Origin: Poronia punctata | Taxonomy: Eukaryota > Ascomycota > Sordariomycetes > Xylariales > Xylariaceae | Length of the DNA: 16,519 bases | NCBI GenBank assembly: GCA_022579005.1 | Contig: MU401909.1 | Location: 1 to 16,519, forward strand | Direction: 5' to 3' | Shown here: positions 1 through 7,313 of the stretch, piece after piece | How positions within the stretch are numbered: position 1 is the first letter of the stretch | Layout: each line of letters begins with the position of its first letter | Made by a program: the position numbers and the translations under genes | The notes under the pieces: generated by a model | Told to the model about the DNA's origin: nothing | What the model saw: the letters and a program-made list of their open reading frames with translations, nothing else | The model's database searches: none

Positions 1-95
<95 letters not shown>
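1..95. repeat. (ATT)n microsatellite
   Basis: About 31 uninterrupted ATT units begin at the first base of the window, so the array may continue to the left. It runs directly into AT-rich decayed DNA. Its position at the window edge would also fit a contig end, because long simple repeats often stop assemblies. Confidence 0.97.
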
Positions 96-97
<2 letters not shown>

Positions 98-372
98 TTA
101 TATTATACACTTTATATTTTAATATAATCTTTATATATAATAACTTTTTTAAAAATACTTAATTATTATTATATTATTAAAGCTTTTATAATAACTTAAA
201 TTATAAACGCTTTAAAAAAGTAATAATAAGTGCTTTTAAAAAAGCTTTTATAATAAATTTTTTTAAACTTATTTTAAAAAAATATAAATAATAATAAATT
301 TAACATTAATATTAAATTTTTACTTTTAAATATTTATTAATTATTAAACTTATAATAATTGTTTTTTATTTA
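96..372. other. AT-rich RIP-decayed block (left)
   Basis: This is almost pure A/T with AAGCTTTT-like words, very few CpA or TpG dinucleotides and stops in all frames. It has the same texture as the large block on the right of the window and is probably the edge of another mutated repeat. No gene or recognisable element is visible. The change to normal composition is sharp, at about 370. Confidence 0.75.
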
Positions 373-646
373 ATAAGCCTTTATACAAAGCTAAGCGCTC
401 TTGCTGCTTTAAGTTTGTTTATTGCCTATACAAGCCCGGTGGCCCTAACATCCTAAGTGGGTAGGTAGCATCCTAGAACACGTCGTTTGTGTAGATCAGG
501 CCATTGCAATAGCATTGGTAAACGAGTGCTAATGAACAAGGATACAACGATAGTGACATCTGTGCAGCGCAGCTGTTTCCTATCTCTAGCGGGCGTGGGG
601 CTAAGACGTAGCCTAAGCATCTTTAGCTACTATATCGGCTTGTACT
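373..646. other. Cyclophilin downstream flank, no gene seen
   Basis: This stretch of normal composition lies between the left AT-rich block and the cyclophilin stop codon. The only open frame, about 62 codons on the plus strand, lacks an ATG and resembles nothing. It presumably contains the cyclophilin 3' UTR and terminator, but no clear polyadenylation signal stands out. Confidence 0.5.
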
Positions 647-1211
647 TCATCTGGCCAGAGGGTTCGCGTGTATAGTAACGTGTTCTATGAAGGCCTTTTC
701 TTTTGGCCTGCTTTTTTTATCGACCTCGATACCCTCGAGCTTGGCCAGTGTCCTTAGGCTGTCGTCTCCCAGGAGCTTCCCGAAGACTGTGTTGAGGCCG
801 TCTAGATGGGGCGCCTTGTCAAATAGAATAAAGAACTGCGAGCCGTTCGTCCCAGCTCCCTTGTTTGCCATGGACACGATCCCTCGCGCATTGTGTTTTA
901 AAGTCGGGCGTATCTCGTCCTCAAAAGTCCCACCCCATATCGACTGTCCACCTTTGGGATTTTCTGGAGTAGGGCTCGCGGGGCCACCTGTCTGTACCAT
1001 GAAGCCGGGAATAGATCGGTGGAAGGGGGATTGGTTGTAATAGTTCGACGCGCATAGCGCCAGGAAGTTCTACGAGTCTTTGTCAGTGCCTTGCTGCTCA
1101 TATATCCAGATGCGATTGGGACGACGTGATTACCTCGGCTGTTTTGGGCACACTCTCGCAGAAAACCTCAATCTTTAGATCGCCCAAGTTCGTGTGTAGT
1201 GTTACGGACAT
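647..1211 (-). CDS. cyp10: PPIL3/Cyp10-type cyclophilin, peptidyl-prolyl cis-trans isomerase (2 exons)
   Basis: The gene encodes a single-domain cyclophilin of the PPIL3 (Cyp10) family. These proteins isomerise Xaa-Pro bonds; the human relative is spliceosome-associated, so a nuclear role is inferred. Exon 1 is 1211-1134 (26 codons from ATG, starting MSVTLHTNLGDLKIEVFCES). A 64-nt intron at 1133-1070 starts GTAATC, carries a CTGAC branch site and ends TAG. Exon 2 is 1069-647 and ends in TGA. The joined product is 166 aa, close to human PPIL3 (161 aa). Cyclophilin landmarks are FHRSIPGFMVQ (Arg44, Phe49, Met50, Gln52), NGSQFFI near 102-108 and VFGKL. The position of CypA Trp121 is His (HLDG, near 114), as in PPIL3 proteins, and that of CypA His126 is Asn. 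The reading frame is intact and shows no RIP damage. The gene is divergent from the arrestin-like gene. The identity is firm; the symbol follows usual fungal naming. Confidence 0.95.
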
Positions 1212-1420
1212 GGTGATTGGACTTGCCTTGTTAACACCTAGAGTACCAATGGGTACTAGGGAAGAGCCAGAAGATCACAGCCTGGGTGCCTGGAGGCGCC
1301 CCGGTGCAGCATAGGTGGAACCAGACAGGCAGAAAGGTACTCAGAATCCAGAAAGAAGGTAGAGAACCACCTAGAGAACAGTGGGGTCAGGAAATCGCCG
1401 CATCTTTCTTTCTTCCAAAA
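1212..1420 (-). promoter_or_regulatory. Cyclophilin upstream region (promoter/5' UTR, inferred)
   Basis: About 210 bp of GC-richer sequence separates the cyclophilin ATG from the MITE insertion. Position alone suggests that it holds the 5' UTR and core promoter. No TATA box or named factor site is convincing. Purine runs such as AGAAAGAAGG on the plus strand near 1350 are CT-rich on the gene's strand, as is common in fungal leaders. Confidence 0.4.
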
Positions 1421-1428
1421 CCTAGTAG
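1421..1428. repeat. Left target-site duplication CCTAGTAG
   Basis: This 8-bp sequence directly precedes the left inverted repeat of the MITE and is repeated exactly at 2030-2037, directly after the right inverted repeat. An 8-bp duplication is the insertion signature of the hAT superfamily. Confidence 0.92.
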
Positions 1429-1517
1429 CAGGGTTGTTAAATTAGTATGTAGTAATTGGTACTACATGTAGTATTACTACATGTAGTAACGGTGTAGTAA
1501 CAAGATCTCAATACTAA

Positions 1518-1535
1518 TGTAGTATTAGTATAGGC
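1518..1535 (+). repeat. MITE subterminal repeat, left copy
   Basis: One copy of the 18-bp word TGTAGTATTAGTATAGGC lies about 90 bp inside the left end of the MITE. It is identical to two of the three copies near the right end. Subterminal repeats of this kind are usual hAT transposase binding sites; that role is inferred here. Confidence 0.8.
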
Positions 1536-1620
1536 TATTACTATACTACAAAAAGTGTAGTAATTTTGTAGTAACTTTTAGTATTACTACAATTACTACA
1601 AAATTACTACAATAATTTTT

Positions 1621-1680
1621 CCGAATTTTTTCCGAATTTCTTTTAAATTTTTCCGAATTTTTCTGAATTTTTCCGAATTT
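1621..1680 (+). repeat. CYGAATTT repeat array inside MITE
   Basis: Five copies of CCGAATTT or CTGAATTT start at 1621, 1632, 1653, 1663 and 1673, separated by T-rich spacers. The spacing is irregular (10, 11 and 21 bp), so this is a short degenerate tandem array and not a protein-coding repeat. Confidence 0.85.
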
Positions 1681-1913
1681 TTTTTAATTTTTTTAAATTA
1701 ATTTTTTATTTTTAAAAAATAAAAAATCAATTAAATTATATACAGTGTATTTCTACTAAGCACTATATATTAACACTGTATATATAATAGTGTTTTGCTT
1801 TTTACACTATTTTACTTTATTTTTTTACACAGTATTTATACTGTTTTTTAATTAACAATTAGTATTTTTGTAGTAATTATAATATTACTACATACTACAG
1901 TAGTATTACTACA

Positions 1914-1994
1914 TGTAGTATTAGTATAGACATTTACTAACCTATGTAGTATTAGTATAGGCTGTTACTAACTATATGTAGTATTAGTATAGGC
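1914..1994 (+). repeat. MITE subterminal repeats, right cluster (3 copies)
   Basis: The word TGTAGTATTAGTATAGRC occurs at 1914-1931, 1945-1962 and 1977-1994. The spacing is 31 and 32 bp, about three helical turns, so the copies would lie on the same face of the DNA. Each is followed by a variant of ATTACTA or TTACTAAC. Confidence 0.85.
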
Positions 1995-2029
1995 AATTAC
2001 TACATTAGTATTACTAATTTACAACCCTG

Positions 2030-2037
2030 CCTAGTAG
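2030..2037. repeat. Right target-site duplication CCTAGTAG
   Basis: This is the exact 8-bp match to 1421-1428, immediately outside the right terminal inverted repeat. Confidence 0.92.
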
Positions 2038-3797
2038 GTTAACACAACCATCTGCTTACACTGTACAGTCAGACAGTATACGAGTTTACTACTTTAAAGT
2101 AGCCATATCCCGTCTAATAATTAAAGCTTGGTCAACAACCACGTGGGGATACAGACTGTTGCAGATGGTATCTAGACTACACTACACTACGTAGGTACCT
2201 ACCTAACACAATCATACAAAGGCAGAATGATCATCTGCCAACATTATTCTCTGGCCAGAACTTGACAAATACCTACCTCAACTACCTCCAACAATCTACC
2301 CATGGAGCACTGGCAGCAATCGAACTAACTTGTCAACGTATTGATGTGTATTGTAACAGATTTTTGTTTATGCAAACTTGATATCATCATTCTTGACCGC
2401 TTGGACATGCTCCTCGTAGGTACCATTTATCATAATTTTGCACAAGTGAGTCTTTGGACCGCCGTGTTCCGTCATCGGCCAGCTATTACGACAGAACAGA
2501 CCAAAGTTTGATCATATAAACATACATGTACTTATAGATTTTGCAAGGAGCAGCTGTAAGTTGCCATACACGTGTAGAGGGCTGATGAGCTATGCGTAAA
2601 AGGGGATTCCCTTACCCTGAGAGGGGGCCAAGATATAGTGCACAGCAAACACGTATACAAGCATTATGGAATATATTGACTACCTACCTACCATATAAGT
2701 TTAAAGTGCGCCAGGCTTGAACATTTTAATTTACTTGTTTTGGCTATATTAAATACATGGCCTGGGCCAACGTATTGACTTACATGAGTTCAAAGACTTG
2801 AATAGGGCCTCTTTAAGTCTGCCTACATACTCGTACTCGTAAAGAGGCATGTTGTTAGAGTAGTTTCAATCTCTTGTAGCTGCATACAAGTATAATACAC
2901 GTATTTGCAGAGGGTGTATTACACTGTGCAGGACCACTTTTAGCAACTGTACGAGCTCTGTATTGTAGGTGTGTACTTGTACCTAGCCTACAAGTACATG
3001 TCACTCTCATCAACCCCATCTTTCTACAAGTAATACATGCTAGATTGATGTACCTACTCGTGCGTACAGTTGGACTGTTCATCGTATTCCCCGGCCACCC
3101 ACCCTCATCCCTCCTTTTTGGCCCAAATCTACGAATGGGTGGAGTGTATCTAGTTCTGTTTGCAGCCTCACGGACTAGGAAGTAATAAGGTGAGTATCAA
3201 TCAATCAATTACCTAACCTTAGACTATCTACCTACTCGTAGGTAACCGGTCGTTTGATCAGAGAACACAGCTTAATCCTTCACCTCACTTCCTAACGTAT
3301 GGACCACACTGCTTTCCGACCCTTGATTCTTGCTCACCTGGCCGCCCATACTTATCTAAAGAGATACCTGCCTACCTAACCTGAGGCTAACCCACCTTTA
3401 CACATTCCGAACATCCAACACCTACCTACCCTACGAGTACATACAGTATTGCGTGCATCCTGTTTCAGCTTCTCACCATCCTCTCGGAGCCCCGCACATC
3501 TGATCCTGGTTAGTTCTGGTACACTGCCCGTTCGCCTAAAATCTGTTGAGCTGTGGTAGAGAGATCGCGTCCTAGCATCCATCACCAAGCCGATTCCTCA
3601 AAACAGACTTGTGAGGCCCTCGACCACCGGTAGCATAGCGCACGCTGCTCCTCGCCTGGCACCAGCCGCCAATCGCCCGCTTTGTACACCGACTTCTCTA
3701 TTTCGAGCCAGCCGATTATCCAAGTCTATAGGATTGCCTCAGTCGATTAAAATCCGCCAAACGGCCACCGGCGCATCGCCGCAGAGGCGGATTCTAG
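2038..3797. other. Intergenic region, no gene recognised
   Basis: About 1.75 kb of normal composition lies between the MITE and the arrestin-gene leader. Open frames on either strand are under 80 codons and resemble nothing. The stretch is rich in TACCTAC/GTAGGTA words, including the perfect palindrome GTAGGTACCTAC (2191-2202) and the inverted repeat TACCTAC-TC-GTAGGTA (3229-3244). From about 3080 it becomes C/T-rich on the plus strand (for example CCACCCACCCTCATCCCTCC), as expected for a fungal promoter and leader of the downstream plus-strand gene. A possible leader-intron donor, GTGAGTAT, is at 3190, but no acceptor can be fixed. Confidence 0.6.
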
Positions 3798-3821
3798 ATG
3801 TGGTCGAGGCCGCGCCTTTGA
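3798..3821 (+). promoter_or_regulatory. Upstream ORF 1 in arrestin leader (7 codons)
   Basis: ATG at 3798 opens a seven-codon frame that ends in TGA at 3819-3821. The last A of this stop is the first A of the next upstream ATG (TGATG). It matters only if the transcript starts upstream of it and is not spliced here; the C/T-rich sequence further upstream makes that plausible. Confidence 0.4.
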
Positions 3822-3916
3822 TGAGGTTGCTGCCACTGCCAACCCTGCCACTTTTCCGTCCTTCCTTGCCGGAAATCACCACCTTGATGACGACTACCTC
3901 CCGCTTTACAATATGA
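3821..3916 (+). promoter_or_regulatory. Upstream ORF 2 overlapping the arrestin start codon
   Basis: ATG at 3821 opens a 31-residue frame, with a second in-frame ATG at 3887. It stops with TGA at 3914-3916, overlapping the main ATG at 3913 as ATGA. Its frame differs from that of the main gene. Such an overlap could lower or couple initiation at the arrestin start. This is seen in the sequence; any regulatory effect is inferred. Confidence 0.45.
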
Positions 3917-5424
3917 CGGATCGAGTGGCCGCCTTCGTCCGCGTTTCGGGCCCGCCAAATAGCAGCTTTTTGGTTGGATACCCAGGAATCTCGGCGACTC
4001 TGGTAAGTGAAGCATGGACGCTGTGGATAGGCGTCCCCTCTTGCTTAAGTATACCATGGCGATTTCTTGGGACATGCAAACTACCCCCCTTCGTTCATCC
4101 CTTACAATCTTGTCGCGGGGTTGTCGTAAGAGAGTTCGACGGGCGACACAGCTATTCCGCTCTTTCACACTATCCCGCCCAGCACCTGGTCGTAACAGCA
4201 TAATGAATAGCAGCTGACATGTGGTATCAGCCACGCATCGAAGGTAAAGTCGAAATTCGACCACAACAGGGGTACTCTGCACCTGTTGCCATCTCCCTCG
4301 TTCGGATATGTCTGCAACGGCGAGAAACTATCCACCCCGCCGCGGAAAACATGGCCAAGCGCCATCTCGGTACACCGCGACGAGAGACGACGGACGTTGT
4401 GGGAAAGGAGCTTCTACTATATCGATGTGCTTCGGGTAGAGAGGCTGACAGTGTGATCGCCATGGATCTGCCCTTCGTCTTGTTCATACCCTTTGGACGA
4501 GGTGGTGAGGAGACCAATAGGCGGATACCACCAGCGTCTTTACAGCTTCCAAGTAGGACGGCAGAAACATATTATGAGTTGGTGGTCACCGTGCAGCAAG
4601 GTTCAAGCGTGCAGAACAAATATGCATTTCCGGTGCCACTGCAACGTTATGACACGCTTTCGACGTTTGGGATGTACAATCGACCCGAGACCAAGATTGC
4701 CAGCACCGACAACATCGTCACGCTGGGTATTTCGTTGCCAAGGTGGAGCTATGGGCCAATGGATCCCATCACGGTATATATCAAACTCGCCCCGAACCTG
4801 GACTGGATGGCCAAGGCCAGGAAGGTAACGGTGAAAAGTATTACTTTGGCCATTGAGGAAGAGATCACCTACAATCCGGAAGGTGATGAGCCAACAAAGA
4901 AGGTTAACCGGGTACAAAAACACGTCCATAACGTGGGAATGAAACTTCCCGAGGAAGGCTATGTGACGAATATGGGTGTGGTATTCCCACACAAGGATCT
5001 CAGGGATTCGAACGGTATTGTCCGAAGAGGCCAGCCGGCATTTCCGAACTACGAGGTGACTTCATTCACGACAACCTCAACGCTCTACAAGATAGAATTC
5101 TACTTAAGCATCAAGGTACGTGCACACGTCAATGTCCCTTGTTGTGTTGTGAGATGGCTTTCGGCTAATGATATTCCATAGGCGAGCATGACATCGGCCA
5201 GAGATATTACTCTTCGGCAACCTATCGTCATCTGCCCTTTGGATCACCAGGCTTGTAAAGAAGAGATGGATGCCATTGAACAGGCGGCGAAAGACGCTTC
5301 TTCTGTGGATCAGACGAACCCCATGCTACCGGCGCGACACATTGTTTTAGCCACGGATCCCAATGCACTAGCTACATTGGGCTTGTGCTTGGTAGGAGGC
5401 CAGAAGAAGCCGCTGATCGAATGA
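3913..5424 (+). CDS. Arrestin-like domain protein (3 exons)
   Basis: This is a fungal alpha-arrestin-type protein. Family members are two-lobed beta-sandwich adaptors in cargo sorting and ubiquitin-ligase recruitment; the cargo here is unknown. Exon 1 is 3913-4002 (30 codons, MTDRVAAFVR...). Intron 1 is 4003-4230 (228 nt, GTAAGT, branch GCTGAC at 4213-4218, ends CAG). Exon 2 is 4231-5115 (295 codons). Intron 2 is 5116-5181 (66 nt, GTACGT..TAG). Exon 3 is 5182-5424. The product is 405 aa. The N-lobe runs from about 25 to 185 and includes LPFVLFIPFGRGGEE near 110-123 and a PPASLQLPSR segment. The C-lobe has YGPMDPITVYIKL near 204-216, then ITYNPEGDEP and FTTTSTLYKIEFYLSIK. The tail (ACKEEMDAIEQAAKDA) looks helical. 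I see no PPxY motif. The ATG at 3913 has A at -3. The splice joins are read from consensus sites and frame; intron 1 is long for a fungus and could hide an extra exon. Confidence 0.88.
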
Positions 5425-5764
5425 AAGCAGAAATCGACACATTGGTGAAGCGGAAAGACGAATGATGGTTACAGAGTATTTTGCCGTCTGCACTGCGTCA
5501 ATCTTTTGCAATTGATGGGTTGCCATGACATCAAGCGAGAAAACCCCGCTGGGGACCAACCATATTGACAGTTGTTGTCGAGGTCGTATATCCTTGTCCC
5601 ATTTTGAGCCACCGTTGGGGCTCCAAACCTCCATCAACGAAAAGCGGACGCCCTTTAACATCGGTGTCCTCTGTACAGCTGGCGTACCAATTTTTGTTAA
5701 AGCCACCCTCAAGACACTTCAACTCACTGGACAAGGTGTATAAGAACCCTCATTTCGGGGCTGG

Positions 5765-5786
5765 AAGCCCAAAATAAACTGGGCTT
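5765..5786. terminator. AAGCCCA/TGGGCTT hairpin downstream of arrestin gene
   Basis: A perfect 7-bp inverted repeat (5765-5771 and 5780-5786) encloses the 8-nt loop AAATAAAC. It lies about 340 bp past the arrestin stop. It could be a 3'-end structure of that transcript or a chance hairpin. Nothing else marks it as a terminator. Confidence 0.25.
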
Positions 5787-6044
5787 TCTAGGGCATGTGG
5801 AAACGGATCTGTCGCCCCCCTTTCCCATCGAATTTAGACACATTCTTGTTCACAGCTGGTAAAACAGGAAATCTTAGACTCAGGGAGTCTAAAGTCATTG
5901 TTCGACTATTTAACCAGCTCTCAGCGCCGGAGGGTGGTTCAAGCACATCGATTTAGCGTATAAGATCAAGGGCGTTTCATGCAGGTTTGGAGGCTGGGAA
6001 GTGGGAAAATACGATCTTGACAGGTCAAGGTGCATTGTGCATGG

Positions 6045-6470
6045 TCACATCGGCGTTTTGGGAACATTTGAGTCGGTCAGAATACTGGCTTCCATGGTTA
6101 AGAGCCATTTTGTTTTCTGGCGGTCGACAAACCTGCTCGTCTCACAGAGCTGACAGATGTTCCAATGGGTGGTTTTATCGTCTTCGTTTTGGCGAGATCT
6201 TTGGCGTCTGGGGGTTGGGGCCCCCGGGGCCATTCTTGAGTCTTGAGCAAGTCTTTGGTAATGCGGAGGCAAATGGTGCGTCAAAGCTAACCAGGGCATC
6301 GCCCCTTGCTGGGCATATAACAGGTTTAGCTTGTATACACTGTGCAATAGTGTAGCCATCGTGGGTACAAGACTGCTGCTAAGGCGTGTTAGGCTTGTGT
6401 TATATATCGCCCGTGCAAGAAGTCGGAGTAGAAGCACTCGGGGCAGAATACTGGTGGATAACATATTCAT
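6045..6470 (-). CDS. Unrecognised 141-codon ORF, doubtful
   Basis: The frame starts with a true ATG at 6470 (MNMLSTSILPRVLLLRLLAR...) and ends in TGA at 6047-6045. The first 40 residues are rich in Leu, Ser and Arg with no acidic residue, which resembles a mitochondrial presequence or a chance product of mixed composition. The middle is Pro/Arg-rich and the end is Trp/Lys-rich. I see no domain, no introns and no homologous motif. It overlaps another long non-ATG frame on the opposite strand, so chance openness is likely. Confidence 0.15.
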   Translation of the reverse strand: MNMLSTSILPRVLLLRLLARAIYNTSLTRLSSSLVPTMATLLHSVYKLNLLYAQQGAMPWLALTHHLPPHYQRLAQDSRMAPGAPTPRRQRSRQNEDDKTTHWNICQLCETSRFVDRQKTKWLLTMEASILTDSNVPKTPM

Positions 6471-6683
6471 TGGATATCACACAACCTCAAGCATGAGCAT
6501 GTTTCTTTGCGCTTGGGTTAGATGTATAGTGATACGTATTTCCCGATTCGTACCATACATACCCGGCATCACGTAGACAAACAATATGATCTAAGTAGCA
6601 ATATTTGCACTGGATTTACTACCTTGACATGCACTATGCAAGAAGAGCCAACATCACGTACTCATATGCAGGGGGTAAATGAG

Positions 6684-6755
6684 CTACCAAGCGAATGCCA
6701 ATAGCGCTGTCAGGAATCGAACCTAACCCCCTTGATAGAGTGTGCTACACTCAGT
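6684..6755. repeat. 72-bp direct repeat, copy 1 (tRNA 3'-half-like)
   Basis: This is identical over 72 bp to 6994-7065, offset by 310 bp. Read on the minus strand it contains GGTTCGATTCC (6723-6713), a perfect Pol III B-box/T-loop. The T-stem TTAGG/CCTGA and a CAGCGCTA acceptor-like end follow. It also holds the hairpin GAGTGT-AGC-ACACTC. No matching 5' tRNA half lies in a normal position, so it looks like a tRNA-derived fragment. Confidence 0.85.
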
Positions 6756-6771
6756 AGATATCAGCAGAAGT

Positions 6772-6789
6772 AGGTGCGCCCCCGCACCT
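6772..6789. repeat. AGGTGCG-CCCC-CGCACCT hairpin
   Basis: A perfect 7-bp stem with a 4-nt C loop lies just beyond the first 72-bp repeat. It is GC-rich and stands out from its surroundings. Its function is unknown. Confidence 0.5.
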
Positions 6790-6914
6790 CACGCAGCAGA
6801 GGGGAGTGACAGTCGGTAGCACACAGCATACCCGTTCGGCCCATTTCCCACCTGCCAACACCTGTTAGCCCCCGCGCAGTTAGGGCACTCTTTTCAGTCA
6901 GTCGAAAAGACGAG

Positions 6915-6984
6915 AGGGCGGGAATCGAACGGTTGACCTCAAAGCTCCAATGCAAGGGGCACAGCCACTTTGCTGACAGCGCTA
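6915..6984 (-). pseudogene. tRNA-like sequence, probably decayed
   Basis: On the minus strand this stretch has an A-box-like CAGCAAAGTGG and then a 7-nt loop TTGCATT flanked by CCCC/GGAG, which would put GCA (Cys) at the anticodon. It continues with AGGTC, the usual variable-loop sequence, and a B-box-like GTTCGATTCC at 6930-6921. The T-stem does not pair and the acceptor ends do not match, so a working tRNA is unlikely. A TTTT run follows at 6906-6903. It is a tRNA relic or a Pol III-derived repeat unit. Confidence 0.35.
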
Positions 6985-6993
6985 CCAAATGAT

Positions 6994-7065
6994 CTACCAA
7001 GCGAATGCCAATAGCGCTGTCAGGAATCGAACCTAACCCCCTTGATAGAGTGTGCTACACTCAGT
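6994..7065. repeat. 72-bp direct repeat, copy 2 (tRNA 3'-half-like)
   Basis: This is an exact copy of 6684-6755, with the B-box at 7033-7023 on the minus strand. Its TAGCGCTGTCAG (7012-7023) forms a 12-bp inverted repeat with CTGACAGCGCTA at 6973-6984. Copies diverge abruptly after position 7065/6755. Confidence 0.85.
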
Positions 7066-7166
7066 GGGGTGGGGACTGGCCTATCTTATTGAGTTTCACT
7101 TACAAGTACGCGTCAGCCGGCTTAGTCCAAAATATGGTATCTAAAAAGCCATATGTTATAGGACAT

Positions 7167-7278
7167 GGGAGTTTGGCCGAGTGGTTAAGGCGTCGTGTTT
7201 AGGTGGTGTTGGGCTTGTCCTGGCATACTATAAAGCCCGCGATGGGAAACCGCGCAGGTTCGAATCCTGCAGCTCTCA
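7167..7278 (+). tRNA. tRNA-Leu(UAG) with 33-nt intron
   Basis: All parts of the cloverleaf are visible. The acceptor is GGGAGTT (7167-7173) against AGCTCTC (7271-7277), with discriminator A7278. The D-arm is GCC...GGC. The anticodon stem is TCGTG (7193-7197) against CGCGA (7238-7242), with loop TT-TAG-G. The variable arm is 7243-7253. The T-arm is GCAGG-TTCGAAT-CCTGC (7254-7270). The intron (7204-7236) starts one base after the anticodon, the usual place for nuclear introns, and contains CTA (7228-7230) that can pair with the anticodon. The internal promoter boxes are A-box TGGCCGAGTGG (7174-7184) and B-box GGTTCGAATCC (7257-7267). It decodes CUA. The mature length of 79 nt (before CCA) is slightly short for a class II tRNA. 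Confidence 0.92.
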
Positions 7279-7302
7279 ATTTATTCAATATGAAAAAATA
7301 TC

Positions 7303-7313
7303 TTTTTATTTTT
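7303..7313 (+). terminator. Pol III T-run terminator for tRNA-Leu
   Basis: Two T5 runs (7303-7307 and 7309-7313) follow the tRNA by 25-35 bp, suitable for RNA polymerase III termination. Confidence 0.6.

Larger units (their letters stand above)
1429..2029. mobile_element. hAT-like MITE (601 bp, non-autonomous)
   Basis: The element starts CAGGGTTGTTAAATTAGTA and ends TACTAATTTACAACCCTG, which are terminal inverted repeats of about 18 bp with one base of slippage. It is flanked by an exact 8-bp duplication, CCTAGTAG. Both the CAGGG start and the 8-bp duplication are hAT hallmarks. It encodes no protein; the interior is AT-rich with stops in all frames. Close to both ends are many copies of GTAGTATTA/TAATACTAC-type words, some palindromic (TACATGTA). 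The middle carries five CYGAATTT repeats (1621-1680) and CACTAT/ACAGTATA-type words (1740-1850). CpA and TpG are plentiful, so the copy is not RIP-mutated, unlike the AT-rich blocks. It sits about 218 bp upstream of the cyclophilin ATG. Its family name and copy number cannot be known here. Confidence 0.9.
5425..6683. other. Downstream region with no recognised gene
   Basis: About 1.26 kb of normal composition follows the arrestin-like gene. It presumably begins with that gene's 3' UTR. Several open frames of 60-140 codons exist on both strands, but most lack an ATG and none resembles a family I know. A GC-rich spot, GGGGCCCCCGGGGCC, is near 6217-6231. It may be degraded or non-coding. Confidence 0.5.

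Noticed and set aside
1..95. Telomere repeat at the window start
   Set aside because: ATT units do not match the TTAGGG-type telomere repeat of filamentous fungi; it is a simple microsatellite.
687..1040. 117-codon plus-strand frame opposite the cyclophilin
   Set aside because: It lies antisense to the real exon 2 and shows no family features.
898..1101. Minus-strand open frame across the cyclophilin intron
   Set aside because: It is a shadow that reads through the 64-nt intron and out of frame into exon 2; splicing gives a full-length cyclophilin instead.
3611..3916. Plus-strand frame as an extra N-terminal exon of the arrestin-like protein
   Set aside because: It begins at a non-ATG codon and is out of frame with the ATG at 3913, and fungal arrestin-like proteins are expected to begin near MTDR. 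Only the ATG-initiated parts were kept, as upstream ORFs.
3794..4282. 162-codon minus-strand frame
   Set aside because: It is antisense to the arrestin leader, exon 1 and intron 1; no recognisable domain.
5531..5734. Minus-strand frame ending PQRGFLA
   Set aside because: Composition looks protein-like, but it starts at TTG, an upstream stop is close, and no splice site or family supports it.
5987..6355. 122-codon plus-strand frame
   Set aside because: It starts at TTG, overlaps an equally long minus-strand frame and has no recognisable motif.
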